DNA from: Allobosea sp. ASV33
Lineage (GTDB): Bacteria > Pseudomonadota > Alphaproteobacteria > Rhizobiales > Beijerinckiaceae
Direction of reading: 5' to 3'
DNA length: 64,000 nt
NCBI RefSeq assembly: GCF_016428755.1
Contig: NZ_JAELTI010000007.1
Span: forward strand, 1 to 64,000
Shown here: piece after piece, positions 35,145-44,359 of the stretch
Layout of the letters: each line of letters starts with the position of its first letter
Position numbering within the stretch: the first letter of the stretch is position 1
Notes under the pieces: generated by a model
Told to the model about the DNA's origin: nothing
The model's database searches: none
Seen by the model: only the letters and a program-made list of their open reading frames with translations
Program-made: the position numbers and the translations under genes

Positions 35145-36598
35145 ATGCGCCCGCCCATCCGCTTCCGGCCAGCCAGGCCGTGCAGAGCATGAAGATCCTG
35201 CGCGCCACCACGCAGGAGGTCGTCGTACTCGTCGCGCGCGAGCCCGGCGGAAGCTGGCCGTCATTGCGCCTGCTCATCGACGGGCAGGACTACGCCACGA
35301 TCAACCCGGGCGCGCTCGCCACCGGTGATGCGACCGTGGCCGAGATCGCCATTCCGCTGCCGGCCCTGCCGGAGACGCGTTTGCGCTCGATCGCGGTCGC
35401 GGATGCGCGGACCGGCGCGCTCGCGCCCGGCTCGGAATTGCGCCCGGTCTCGAAGACGAAGCCGCTGCGGGCGCTGGTGATCTATCCCGCGGGCGAGGTC
35501 TACGACCATGACAAGGTGCGCTGGTATCGCGCGCCGATGGAGAAGCTGCTCAGCGACTATTTCAACATCGGCGACATGATCGTCTACGATTCGACGCTGA
35601 AGCTCCTCGATTACGCGCATCTGGAGCCGATGAAGATCATGTCGCCGACGGATGCCGATATCGCGCGCTATGCCAGCGAGTTCGATTTCGTCTTCGTGCG
35701 CGGCTCGAACTTCATCCATGAGAGCATGGAGTGGTTCCGCGCCGTCGAGGTGCTGGAGAAGGTCAAGCTGCCGGTCTACGCCATCGGCGTCGGCGCGCAG
35801 GCGAGCCAGAACCGCCGCATCGAACTGCCGGAAGCCTCGAAGCGCTTCTGGTCGATCGTGGCCGAGCGTTCGGCCGCCATCGGCGTGCGCGGGGCTTTCA
35901 GCGCCGAGACACTCCGGCAGAACGGCATCCGCAATGTCGAGGTGGTGGGCTGCCCCTCGATCTTCCGGACCCGCAATCGCGACCTCAGGATCCGCATTCC
36001 CGACCAGCGCGACATCCGCAAGGTTGCGTTCAGCCTGCGCCGCGAGGCCGACAAGAGCTATACCGCCGATCCGGAAGCCTATTTGCGCAACCAGAAGGCC
36101 GCGCTGCTCAAGGTCGACGCCCAAAGCGAGATGGTGATGTCCTCGCATGGCGAGCAGGAGGAGAAGGCCTTCTTCCTGCGCGATCCCGCGGCCAAGGAGA
36201 AGGCGGTCGCCGAATTCACCCGCACCGGCTGGTGGAACGGCGCTGACGACGCCGCGATGCGGCGGATCTACGAGAAGCAGCTGTTCTCCTTCTTCGACGT
36301 CGAGCATTACGACGCCTTCGCCCGCTCGCAGGACCTTGCCGTGGGCTATCGCGTCCATGGCGTGCTGCCGGCCGTGGCGCATGGCGTGCCCGGCGTGCTC
36401 GTCGCCTATGACACGCGCAGCCAGGAACTGGCCGAGACGCTGAAGATCCCGGTCGTGCCGGAGGCGGCGCTCGCCGAGGGCGGCTGGCGCGCGGTCTATC
36501 AGGAGGCGGCGCTGAACGGCCTCGCGAAGAGCTATGCCGGCTCCTACGACCGGATGCGCGGCTTCCTCGACCGGAACGGCATTCCCCACCGGATGTAA
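35141..36598 (+). CDS. Polysaccharide pyruvyl transferase family protein (2)
   Basis: The ATG at 35141 gives 485 residues. An extra N-terminal domain of about 105 residues (VQSMKILRATTQEVVVLVAR onward) precedes the pyruvyltransferase-like part (LRALVIYPAGEVYDHDKVRW). The block GYRVHGVLPAVAHGVPGVLV carries the conserved His. The two family members in the operon are similar along their length, which suggests duplication followed by divergence in acceptor choice. Confidence 0.8.
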   Translation: MNAPAHPLPASQAVQSMKILRATTQEVVVLVAREPGGSWPSLRLLIDGQDYATINPGALATGDATVAEIAIPLPALPETRLRSIAVADARTGALAPGSELRPVSKTKPLRALVIYPAGEVYDHDKVRWYRAPMEKLLSDYFNIGDMIVYDSTLKLLDYAHLEPMKIMSPTDADIARYASEFDFVFVRGSNFIHESMEWFRAVEVLEKVKLPVYAIGVGAQASQNRRIELPEASKRFWSIVAERSAAIGVRGAFSAETLRQNGIRNVEVVGCPSIFRTRNRDLRIRIPDQRDIRKVAFSLRREADKSYTADPEAYLRNQKAALLKVDAQSEMVMSSHGEQEEKAFFLRDPAAKEKAVAEFTRTGWWNGADDAAMRRIYEKQLFSFFDVEHYDAFARSQDLAVGYRVHGVLPAVAHGVPGVLVAYDTRSQELAETLKIPVVPEAALAEGGWRAVYQEAALNGLAKSYAGSYDRMRGFLDRNGIPHRM

Positions 36599-36620
36599 GG
36601 GGTAGCCCGGACCCATGAAC

Positions 36621-36644
36621 GGCCTTCGCGGAGGCGCGAAGGCC
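36621..36644 (+). other. Intergenic hairpin before the GSCFA gene
   Basis: A perfect 8-bp stem (GGCCTTCG with CGAAGGCC) encloses an 8-nt loop, with further partial pairing of TAGCC outside it. It fills the 82-bp gap between the second pyruvyltransferase-like gene and the GSCFA gene, the largest gap in the operon. It may act as an attenuator or mRNA stabiliser. Confidence 0.45.
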
Positions 36645-36680
36645 TCCCGGCTATCGGCTTCCACCAACCAGGAGACGATC

Positions 36681-37715
36681 ATGAAGATCGAGTACGATGC
36701 GGGCACGGCCCTTTCGATCATGCGCGGCAACCCGGTGCGCGGCTGGACCTCGGGCAAGCCCGAGAAGATGGCGAAGGAGCGCCTGACCACCGGCGACTAT
36801 GTCGCGGTGGAGCATAAGTCGAAGTTCCGGCTCGATCCTTCGGAACCGATCTTCACGATGGGGTCGTGCTTCGCGCGCGAGGTCGAGAACATCCTGATGG
36901 CGCGGGGCCTGCCGCTGCTGCTCGAAGGCCATGGCGTGCCGGCCGAGCATTTCGAGAGCTGGAACGAGGAGAGCGGGCGCGGCGGCGGGGCCGATCGCGG
37001 CCAGCTCAGCCGGGGCGCGCTGAACAAGTATTCGGTGCGCTCGATGACGCATGAGCTCAAGCGCGTCCTGACGGGCGAGAGCTATCCGGACGAGGGGTTG
37101 ATCGAGCTCGCGCCCGGGCAATGGTTCGATCCGCAGGCGAGTGGTCTCAAGCTGCTCGATCGCGAGAGCGCCTTCGCCAACCGCAAGCGCCTGACCGCGG
37201 CCACCGCGCAGATCAAGCAGGCACGCGTCTGCTTCTTCACGCTGGGCCTGACCGAGACCTGGCTGGACGCGCAGACCGGCATCGCCATGAACGCCCATCC
37301 AGGCCCGGTCTGGCTGCAGCGCATGCCGGAGCGCTTCCGCTTCGTCGATTACGGCTATGACGCGACGCTCGCCGACATGCTCGACATCATCGGGCTGATC
37401 CGCGAGCACTGCCACCCGGAGATGCGCTTCGTCGTCACGGTATCGCCGGTGCCATTCGGCGCGACATTCAAGGATGCCGACGTCATCGTCGCCAACAGTG
37501 CGTCCAAATCGGTGCTGCGGGCGGTGGCGGAGGAACTGTTCCGCCGCTTCGATTTCGTCGACTACTTCCCGAGCTACGAGATCGTGCTCAATTCGCCGCG
37601 CGCGCTCGCCTTCCAGGACGACCAGCTCCATGTCGCGCGCGACATGGTCGCGCATGTGATGGAGACGTTCCAGAGCGCCTATCTCGCGCCGCAGGAGCAG
37701 CCGCAAGCGGCTTGA
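36681..37715 (+). CDS. GSCFA-domain protein (SGNH-like)
   Basis: The ATG at 36681 follows an AGGAG site. The 344-residue protein carries the name-giving motif MGSCFARE at 60-67 and the later ARVCFFTLGLTETWLDA and FVVTVSPVPFGATF. The GSCFA family is related to SGNH esterases/acyltransferases and is often found with surface-polysaccharide genes. There is no signal peptide, so it would act in the cytoplasm, perhaps on an acyl group of a glycan precursor. It is the last gene of the operon. Confidence 0.85.
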   Translation: MKIEYDAGTALSIMRGNPVRGWTSGKPEKMAKERLTTGDYVAVEHKSKFRLDPSEPIFTMGSCFAREVENILMARGLPLLLEGHGVPAEHFESWNEESGRGGGADRGQLSRGALNKYSVRSMTHELKRVLTGESYPDEGLIELAPGQWFDPQASGLKLLDRESAFANRKRLTAATAQIKQARVCFFTLGLTETWLDAQTGIAMNAHPGPVWLQRMPERFRFVDYGYDATLADMLDIIGLIREHCHPEMRFVVTVSPVPFGATFKDADVIVANSASKSVLRAVAEELFRRFDFVDYFPSYEIVLNSPRALAFQDDQLHVARDMVAHVMETFQSAYLAPQEQPQAA

Positions 37716-37815
37716 GCACGCTGCACATGCCGATCAGGATCGCAGCTGAGCAGGGAGCGGTGCCAGCTCAGCGAGAGTGTCCCGGCGAACTCGTCGTCGA
37801 GGCCGCGGGCGCGCT

Positions 37816-39141
37816 TCAGCCGTAGCGCGCCTCCAGCCGCCGATCGAGCCACAGCGCCACCAGCGTGCAGAGCGCGCCGGAGAGCAGATAAAGCCCGACC
37901 CAGGCGAGGCCGAAGGTGCTCGACAGCGTCAGGGCCACCAGCGGAGCGAAGCCGGCGCCGATGAGCCAGGCGAAGTCCGAGGTCAAGGCCGCGCCGGTAT
38001 AGCGGTATTGCGGCTTGAAGCTGGACGCGACCGCGCCGGCCGCCTGGCCATAGGCAAGGCCGAGCAGGCCGAAGCCGATGATCACGTAGATCGTCTGGCC
38101 GGCCAGGCTGTCGCCGAAGAGCAGCGGCGCGACGATGCTGGAGAGGCTGAACAGCGCGATCATGCCGCCCGAGAGGAGCAGCGTGTTGCGGCGGCCGATC
38201 TGGTCGGCGATCAAGCCGGAGGTCACGATCGCGCCCGCGCCGACCACGCCTCCGGCGGCCTGCACCAGCAGGAACTCCGAGACCGAACGGTCGGTGAAGA
38301 GGTTGATCCAGCTCACCGGGAAGATGGTGACGAGGTGGAAGAGCGCGAAGCTGGCCAGCGGCACGAAGGCGCCGAGGATGAGCGTGAGGCCGTGGACGCG
38401 GATGAGCTCGAACACCGAGACCGGCACCAATTCGCGCGTTTGCATCAACTGCGCGAATTCCTGGGTCGCGACCATGCGCAGGCGGGCGAACAGCGCGACG
38501 ACGTTGATGGTCAGCGCGACGAAGAAGGGATAGCGCCAGCCCCAGCCGAGAAAATCCTCCCGCGACAGGGCGCCCTCGAAATAAGCGAAGAGCCCGGCCG
38601 CCAGGATGAAGCCGAAGGGCGCGCCGAGCTGCGGTAGCATCGCGTACCAGCCGCGGCGATTGGCCGGAGCGTTGAGCGCAAGCAGCGAGGACAGGCCGTC
38701 CCAGGCGCCACCGAGCGCGATGCCCTGCAACAGGCGGAAACCGGCCAGGATGACGATCGACCAGATGCCGAGCGTCGCATAGCCCGGCAGGAAGGCGACG
38801 CCTGCCGTCGAGCCGCCGAGCAGGAAGAGCGCGGCGGTGAGCTTGGTCGCGCGGCCGTAACGCCGGTCGATCGCGAAGAATAGCACCGAGCCGATCGGCC
38901 GGGTGACGAAGGCCAGTGCGAAGATGCCGAAGGAATAGAGGGTGCCGGTGACCCGGTCGGCGAAGGGGAAGACCAGCTCGGGGAAGACCAGCACGCAGCC
39001 CAGCCCGAAGACGAAGAAGTCGAAATATTCCGAAGTCCGGCCGATGATGACGCCGAGCGCGATATCGGCCGGCGACACGTGGTCGCGGCCATGCGCGTCT
39101 GCCGGGTGTCTCGATGAATGGCTCGCCGCGTCAGCGCTCAT
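37816..39141 (-). CDS. MFS transporter, metabolite:H+ symporter-like
   Basis: The 441-residue protein shows about 12 hydrophobic segments. The first helix region is ALGVIIGRTSEYFDFFVFGL and the loop RYGRATKLTAALFLLGG follows after helix 3, as in the MHS branch (ShiA, ProP relatives). A second domain begins near residue 250. The cytoplasmic N-terminus is His-rich. It is divergent from the quinol oxidase operon with a 162-bp gap and has no catabolic partner next to it, so no substrate can be named. Confidence 0.85.
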   Translation of the reverse strand: MSADAASHSSRHPADAHGRDHVSPADIALGVIIGRTSEYFDFFVFGLGCVLVFPELVFPFADRVTGTLYSFGIFALAFVTRPIGSVLFFAIDRRYGRATKLTAALFLLGGSTAGVAFLPGYATLGIWSIVILAGFRLLQGIALGGAWDGLSSLLALNAPANRRGWYAMLPQLGAPFGFILAAGLFAYFEGALSREDFLGWGWRYPFFVALTINVVALFARLRMVATQEFAQLMQTRELVPVSVFELIRVHGLTLILGAFVPLASFALFHLVTIFPVSWINLFTDRSVSEFLLVQAAGGVVGAGAIVTSGLIADQIGRRNTLLLSGGMIALFSLSSIVAPLLFGDSLAGQTIYVIIGFGLLGLAYGQAAGAVASSFKPQYRYTGAALTSDFAWLIGAGFAPLVALTLSSTFGLAWVGLYLLSGALCTLVALWLDRRLEARYG

Positions 39142-39303
39142 GACCGCGAATTCCTCGTTGGGAGGCCGCTCGGCAGAACCGGGCTTGCCCGCACCTCATA
39201 CAAATGGATACGGTGGATAGAAGCCACCCGTCAAACCATCGCAATGAGACAGATTGTCTTATGTGCGGTGCGAAAGAATGGGAATAGAGAACGGCAGTCC
39301 CGG

Positions 39304-40407
39304 ATGAGGGAGGTCTCGAGTCTCTTGCGGATCCTTCGGTCTTTAGCGGTTCTGCCGCTCTTCGCGCTGCTCGGCGGCTGCCAGATGGTGCTGCTGGGCC
39401 CGTCCGGCGATGTTGCAGTGCAGCAGCGCAACCTGCTGCTCGCCTCGACCGGGCTGATGCTGCTGATCATCGTGCCGGTGATGGCGCTGACGATTTTCTT
39501 CGCCTGGCGCTACCGCGCCTCGGCCAAGGCCAGCTACGATCCCGACTGGAACCATTCGCTGCCGCTGGAGGTGGTGATCTGGTCGGTGCCGCTGCTGATC
39601 ATCATCGTGATCGGAGCGATGACCTGGATGGGCACGCATCTGCTCGATCCCTACCGCCCGCTCGACCGGATCAGTGCCGGCAAGCCGGCGGTCGAGGCCA
39701 AGGCCGGCGGCAACGGTGTCCGCAAGGAGCCCTTGGTCATCCAGGTCGTCGCGCTCGACTGGAAATGGCTGTTCCTCTACCCGGCGCAGGGCATCGCCTC
39801 GCTCAACGAGGTCGTGGCGCCGGTCGACCAGCCGATCGAATTCCGCATCACCTCGTCCTCGGTGATGAATTCGCTCTTCATTCCCGCGCTTGCCGGCCAG
39901 ATCTACGCCATGCCGGGCATGCAGACGAAGCTGAACGCCGTGATCAACCATGCCGGCGAGTTCGACGGGTTCTCGGCCAATTATAGCGGCGCCGGCTTCT
40001 CCGACATGCGCTTCCGCTTCCGCGGCGTCGACGACAAGGCTTTCGGCGACTGGGTGCAGGGCGCGATCCGTAACGGCAGCACGCTCGGGCGCGAGGAATA
40101 TCTCGTGCTGGAGAAGCCGAGCGAGCGCGAGCCGGTCCGCTATTTCCGCGACATTCCGTCCGACCTGTTCAGCGCCGTCCTCAACATGTGCGTCGACCGG
40201 GCCAAGATGTGCACGCGCGACATGATGGCGCTGGACGCGAAGGGGGGCGGCGGTAAGGAGGGCATCCATATCGTCGCGCAGCTCGAATACGACAAGAGCG
40301 TGCGCCGGGGCGGGCAACCGATGCCGCCGCGCCCCTTCGTGACGGCGATCTGTACGCCGACCGATGTCTACGGCACCGCGGGCGTCAGCGCCCGTGTCGC
40401 CAACTGA
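39304..40407 (+). CDS. cyoA: Cytochrome bo3-type quinol oxidase subunit II
   Basis: The ATG at 39304 gives 367 residues with a lipoprotein signal ending LLGGC (Cys26), as in E. coli CyoA. Two membrane helices follow, and then the cupredoxin domain ([20 protein letters not shown]). The CuA ligand set of cytochrome c oxidases is missing, in line with a quinol-oxidising enzyme. It is the first gene of cyoABCD. Further in-frame starts lie upstream but would add residues before the lipobox signal. Confidence 0.93.
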   Translation: MREVSSLLRILRSLAVLPLFALLGGCQMVLLGPSGDVAVQQRNLLLASTGLMLLIIVPVMALTIFFAWRYRASAKASYDPDWNHSLPLEVVIWSVPLLIIIVIGAMTWMGTHLLDPYRPLDRISAGKPAVEAKAGGNGVRKEPLVIQVVALDWKWLFLYPAQGIASLNEVVAPVDQPIEFRITSSSVMNSLFIPALAGQIYAMPGMQTKLNAVINHAGEFDGFSANYSGAGFSDMRFRFRGVDDKAFGDWVQGAIRNGSTLGREEYLVLEKPSEREPVRYFRDIPSDLFSAVLNMCVDRAKMCTRDMMALDAKGGGGKEGIHIVAQLEYDKSVRRGGQPMPPRPFVTAICTPTDVYGTAGVSARVAN

Positions 40408-40418
40408 GGCTGGGAACG

Positions 40419-42419
40419 ATGACCTCCTATCCCGACTGGTGGAAGCTGATCTTCGGCCGCTTCACCCTCGAGGCGATCCCCTATCACGAGCCGATCCTGA
40501 TCGCGACCTTCGCCGCCGTCGCGCTCGGCGGCCTCGCGCTCGTTGCGCTCGTCACCCGCTACAAGCTCTGGGGCTATCTCTGGCACGAGTGGTTCACCAG
40601 CGTGGACCACAAGAAGATCGGGATCATGTACATGATCCTCGGCGTCATCATGCTGCTGCGCGGCTTCGCCGATGCGCTGATGATGCGCGGCCAGCAGGCG
40701 ATCGCGTTTGCCGGCAACGAGGGCTACCTGCCGCCGCATCATTACGATCAGATCTTCACGGCCCATGGCGTGATCATGATCTTCTTCGTGGCGATGCCCT
40801 TCGTCACTGGCCTGATGAACTATGTCGTGCCGCTGCAGATCGGCGCGCGCGACGTCGCCTTCCCCTTCCTCAACAATTTCTCGTTCTGGATGACGGTGAG
40901 CGGCGCCGTCCTGGTGATGATGTCGCTGTTCGTCGGCGAATTCGCCAAGGTCGGCTGGCTCGCCTATCCGCCGCTCTCGGGGGCCGCCTACTCGCCCGGG
41001 GTGGGCATGGACTACTACCTATGGGCGTTGCAGATCGCAGGCGTGGGCACGACGCTGTCCGGCGTCAACCTGATCGCGACCATCGTGAAGATGCGGGCGC
41101 CCGGCATGGAGATGATGCGGATGCCGGTCTTCACCTGGACCTCGCTCTGCACCAACGTGCTGATCGTCGCGACCTTCCCGATCCTGGCGGCGACGCTCGC
41201 GCTGCTGACGCTCGACCGTTATGTCGGGACGAATTTCTTCACGAACGATCTCGGCGGCAACCCGATGATGTACGTGAACCTGATCTGGATCTGGGGGCAC
41301 CCGGAGGTCTACATCCTGATCCTGCCGATCTTCGGCGTCTATTCCGAGGTGGCCTCGACCTTCTGCGGCAAGCGCCTCTTCGGCTATGCCTCGATGGTCT
41401 ATGCGACGGTGGTCATCACCATCCTGTCCTATCTCGTCTGGCTGCACCATTTCTTCACGATGGGCTCGGGCGCCAGCGTGAATTCGTTCTTCGGCATCAC
41501 GACGATGATCATCTCGATCCCGACGGGTGCGAAGATCTTCAACTGGCTGTTCACGATGTATCGCGGCCGCATCCGCTTCGAACTGCCGATGATGTGGCTG
41601 CTGGCGTTCATGCTGACCTTCGTCATCGGCGGCATGACCGGCGTGATGCTCGCTGTGCCGCCCGCCGATTTCGTGCTGCATAACAGCCTGTTCCTGATCG
41701 CCCATTTCCACAACGTCATCATCGGCGGCGTGGTCTTCGGCGTCTTCGCCGGCATCGCCTACTGGTTCCCCAAGGCCTTCGGCTTCAAGCTCGACCGGTT
41801 TTGGGGCCTGCTCTCCTTCTGGTTCTGGGTGATCGGCTTCTACGTCGCCTTCATGCCGCTCTACGTGCTCGGCCTGATGGGCGTGACGCGGCGTCTCAGC
41901 CGCTTCGAGGATCCCTCGCTGCAGATCTGGTTCGTGATCGCGGCGATGGGGGCGGTGCTGATCGCGCTCGGCATCCTCTGCTTCATCATCCAGATCGGCG
42001 TCAGCATCATCAGGCGGGAGCAGTTGCGCGACACGACCGGCGACCCGTGGGACGGGCGCACGCTGGAATGGTCGACCTCCTCGCCGCCGCCGGCCTATAA
42101 TTTCGCGTTCACGCCGATCGTGCATGATCTCGATGCCTGGGCCGACATGAAAAAGCGTGGCTACCGGCGACCGCTCGGCGGCTTCAAGCCGATCCACATG
42201 CCACGGAACACCGGCGCCGGCGTGATCATCGCAGCGCTTGCCACGGTCGGCGGCTTCGCCCTGATCTGGTACATCTGGTGGCTGGCGGCCCTGAGCTTCG
42301 TCGCGGTGATCGCGACCGTGATCATCCATAGCTTCAACTACGACCGGGACTTCCATATCCCGGCGGAGGCAGTCCTGCGCGAAGAGGATTCGCGCAGCCA
42401 ACTGCTCGGCAGGGCCTGA
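40419..42419 (+). CDS. cyoB: Cytochrome bo3-type quinol oxidase subunit I
   Basis: The 666-residue protein is of CyoB length. The quinol-site residues are retained: [13 protein letters not shown] (Arg81, Asp85, matching E. coli Arg71 and Asp75) and [10 protein letters not shown]. The heme-copper ligands are visible in [22 protein letters not shown] (His-Tyr pair), [11 protein letters not shown] and [13 protein letters not shown]. It reduces O2 to water at the heme o/b-CuB site and pumps protons. It starts 11 bp behind cyoA. Confidence 0.96.
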   Translation: MTSYPDWWKLIFGRFTLEAIPYHEPILIATFAAVALGGLALVALVTRYKLWGYLWHEWFTSVDHKKIGIMYMILGVIMLLRGFADALMMRGQQAIAFAGNEGYLPPHHYDQIFTAHGVIMIFFVAMPFVTGLMNYVVPLQIGARDVAFPFLNNFSFWMTVSGAVLVMMSLFVGEFAKVGWLAYPPLSGAAYSPGVGMDYYLWALQIAGVGTTLSGVNLIATIVKMRAPGMEMMRMPVFTWTSLCTNVLIVATFPILAATLALLTLDRYVGTNFFTNDLGGNPMMYVNLIWIWGHPEVYILILPIFGVYSEVASTFCGKRLFGYASMVYATVVITILSYLVWLHHFFTMGSGASVNSFFGITTMIISIPTGAKIFNWLFTMYRGRIRFELPMMWLLAFMLTFVIGGMTGVMLAVPPADFVLHNSLFLIAHFHNVIIGGVVFGVFAGIAYWFPKAFGFKLDRFWGLLSFWFWVIGFYVAFMPLYVLGLMGVTRRLSRFEDPSLQIWFVIAAMGAVLIALGILCFIIQIGVSIIRREQLRDTTGDPWDGRTLEWSTSSPPPAYNFAFTPIVHDLDAWADMKKRGYRRPLGGFKPIHMPRNTGAGVIIAALATVGGFALIWYIWWLAALSFVAVIATVIIHSFNYDRDFHIPAEAVLREEDSRSQLLGRA

Positions 42420-42425
42420 GGGGCG

Positions 42426-43061
42426 ATGATGGCCAAGGCGAAAGCACAGGCTCAAGTCCCGGGCGTCCCGGCCTTCTACGTGACCGAGGACGAGCACGCC
42501 CATTCCGGCGGCTCGACCATGCTCGGCTTCTGGCTCTACCTGATGAGCGACTGCCTGGTCTTCGCAGTCCTCTTCGCGACCTATGGCGTGCTCGGGCGCA
42601 ACTACGCCGCCGGCCCGTCGGGGGCCGACCTGTTCGACCTCAAGCTGGTCGCGGTCAACACCGCCATGCTGCTGTTCTCCTCGATCACCTATGGCTTCGC
42701 CATGTTGGCCATGGACAAGGGCCGGCAGGCGGTGATGCAGGGCTGGCTCGTCGTCACCGGGCTCTTCGGCCTCGCCTTCCTCGGGATCGAGCTCTACGAA
42801 TTCGCGCATCTCATCCATGAGGGCGCGACGCCGATGCGCAGCGCCTTCCTGTCCTCCTTCTTCACGCTGGTGGGCACGCACGGCCTGCACGTCACCTTCG
42901 GCCTGATCTGGCTGACCGTGCTGATGGTGCAGGTATCGAAGCGCGGCCTGATCGAGGCCAACCGCCGCCGCCTGCTGTGCCTCTCGATGTTCTGGCACTT
43001 CCTCGACGTCGTCTGGATCGGCGTCTTCACCTTCGTCTACCTGATGGGCGTGCTGAAATGA
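42426..43061 (+). CDS. cyoC: Cytochrome bo3-type quinol oxidase subunit III
   Basis: The 211-residue protein has five membrane helices and the segment [20 protein letters not shown] at the start and [20 protein letters not shown] at the end, as in CyoC. It is a structural subunit of the oxidase. The gene begins 6 bp after cyoB and overlaps cyoD by 4 bp. Confidence 0.95.
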   Translation: MMAKAKAQAQVPGVPAFYVTEDEHAHSGGSTMLGFWLYLMSDCLVFAVLFATYGVLGRNYAAGPSGADLFDLKLVAVNTAMLLFSSITYGFAMLAMDKGRQAVMQGWLVVTGLFGLAFLGIELYEFAHLIHEGATPMRSAFLSSFFTLVGTHGLHVTFGLIWLTVLMVQVSKRGLIEANRRRLLCLSMFWHFLDVVWIGVFTFVYLMGVLK

Positions 43062-43438
43062 GCGGTCCCCAAAGCCACGCCGAACCGCATGGCGCCCATG
43101 ACGCCCATGGCGACGACCATGCCCCGCATGGCAGCCTGCGCGGCTATGTCACCGGCTTCCTGCTCTCGGTCGTCCTGACCGCGATCCCGTTCTGGCTCGT
43201 CATGAACGACGTGCTTGGGAATGCGACGCTGACGGCGATCGTGATCATGGGCTTTGCCGCCGTGCAGATCGTCGTCCACATGGTCTATTTCCTGCACATG
43301 AACGGCCGCTCGGAAGGCGGCTGGAACATGATGGGCCTGATCTTCACCATCGTGATCGTGGTGATCGTGCTCTCCGGCTCGCTCTGGGTGATGTACCACC
43401 TCAACACGAACATGATGCCGGACATGCACCGCATGTAG
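43058..43438 (+). CDS. cyoD: Cytochrome bo3-type quinol oxidase subunit IV
   Basis: The 126-residue protein has a His-rich N-terminus ([15 protein letters not shown]) and three helices, with [15 protein letters not shown] in the second. This matches CyoD, which assists CuB insertion and assembly. The heme O synthase cyoE that often ends this operon is not here; a SURF1 gene follows instead. Confidence 0.94.
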   Translation: MSGPQSHAEPHGAHDAHGDDHAPHGSLRGYVTGFLLSVVLTAIPFWLVMNDVLGNATLTAIVIMGFAAVQIVVHMVYFLHMNGRSEGGWNMMGLIFTIVIVVIVLSGSLWVMYHLNTNMMPDMHRM

Positions 43439-43479
43439 GAGACCGCTTGTCTGCTCTATTGTGGCGGCCGACTGACGGC

Positions 43480-43537
43480 GCTTTCTGCGCTTCCGGTGCT
43501 CACGTACGGATGTACGCTCCGCTCCGGTCTCGAAAGC
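43480..43537 (+). repeat. Structured intergenic element behind cyoD
   Basis: In the 150-bp gap between cyoD and the SURF1 gene an interrupted dyad has outer arms GCTTTC (43480-43485) and GAAAGC (43532-43537) and inner arms GTAC around GGAT. The strand is rich in CGCTCCGCTCCGG-type pyrimidine motifs. It is more structured than its flanks and does not code. It may regulate SURF1 translation or act as a partial terminator. I believe similar elements follow cyo genes in related bacteria, but that is memory only. Confidence 0.5.
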
Positions 43538-43588
43538 ACCGCCATTCGCCTCCCCACAGCGAGCAGCCCAGCAGTTTCCGGGAGCGCG

Positions 43589-44341
43589 ATGATGACGCCG
43601 CTGGAAACAGAAGTGAGGCGCCGTCCGCCGTTGGCCCGGCTCGCCTTCGTCGTTGCGCTCGGTCTCTGCACGCTGATTTTCGCCGGGCTCGGCATCTGGC
43701 AGGTCGAACGCCGGAGCTGGAAGCTCGACCTGATCGCCCGCGTCGAAGCGCGGATTCATGCTCCCCCCGTTGCGGCGCCGGAACCAAATGCGTGGAGCGG
43801 CATCGGCGCGGCCACCGACGAATACCGTCGCGTCGTCCTGCAGGGCCGCTATCTCGATATAGCGGAAACGCTGACCATGGCGGTGACCGAGCGCGGGCCC
43901 GGTTTCTGGGTGCTGGCGCCGTTCCGCAGCGATGCCGGCTTCACCGTTCTGGTCAATCGCGGCTTCGTGCCGGAGGCCCAGCGCGGAGTTGAAGAGCGTC
44001 ACGCAACCGGTTCAGGGCAAACGCAGGTGGTCGGCCTGTTGCGCCTGAGCGAGCCCGGTGGCGGGTTCCTGCGTAGAAACGATCCGGCCGCGGGGCGCTG
44101 GTACTCGCGCGATGTCGCAGCCATCGCATCAGTGCGCGGGCTGGGCGAGGTCGCGCCCTATTTCGTCGATGCCGATGCGGCATCCGAGCCCGGTCCGTTG
44201 CCGCTGGGCGAGATGACCCAGGTCGGCTTCCGCAACACGCATCTGATCTATGCGCTGACCTGGTTCTGCCTCGCGCTGATGAGTGCGGGCGCCGCGATCT
44301 TCCTGATCCGCCGAGGGGCTGACGAGCCGCCCGTGGATTGA
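43589..44341 (+). CDS. SURF1-family oxidase assembly protein
   Basis: Starting at the ATG at 43589 (GGGAG just upstream) gives 250 residues. A first membrane helix (LAFVVALGLCTLIFAGLGIW) is followed by the family signature QVERRSWKLDLIARVEARI. The periplasmic domain follows, and a second helix near the end (HLIYALTWFCLALMSAGAAI). SURF1 proteins help heme insertion or assembly of heme-copper oxidases. Its place behind cyoABCD indicates service to this quinol oxidase. Confidence 0.9.
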   Translation: MMTPLETEVRRRPPLARLAFVVALGLCTLIFAGLGIWQVERRSWKLDLIARVEARIHAPPVAAPEPNAWSGIGAATDEYRRVVLQGRYLDIAETLTMAVTERGPGFWVLAPFRSDAGFTVLVNRGFVPEAQRGVEERHATGSGQTQVVGLLRLSEPGGGFLRRNDPAAGRWYSRDVAAIASVRGLGEVAPYFVDADAASEPGPLPLGEMTQVGFRNTHLIYALTWFCLALMSAGAAIFLIRRGADEPPVD

Positions 44342-44359
44342 GCAGAGCCGCCCGTGGTC

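Noticed and set aside
41019-42998. 659-codon antisense frame across cyoB and cyoC
   Set aside because: The plus strand encodes clear oxidase subunits with all heme-copper ligands; the antisense frame is His/Asp/Arg-rich filler typical of high-GC DNA.
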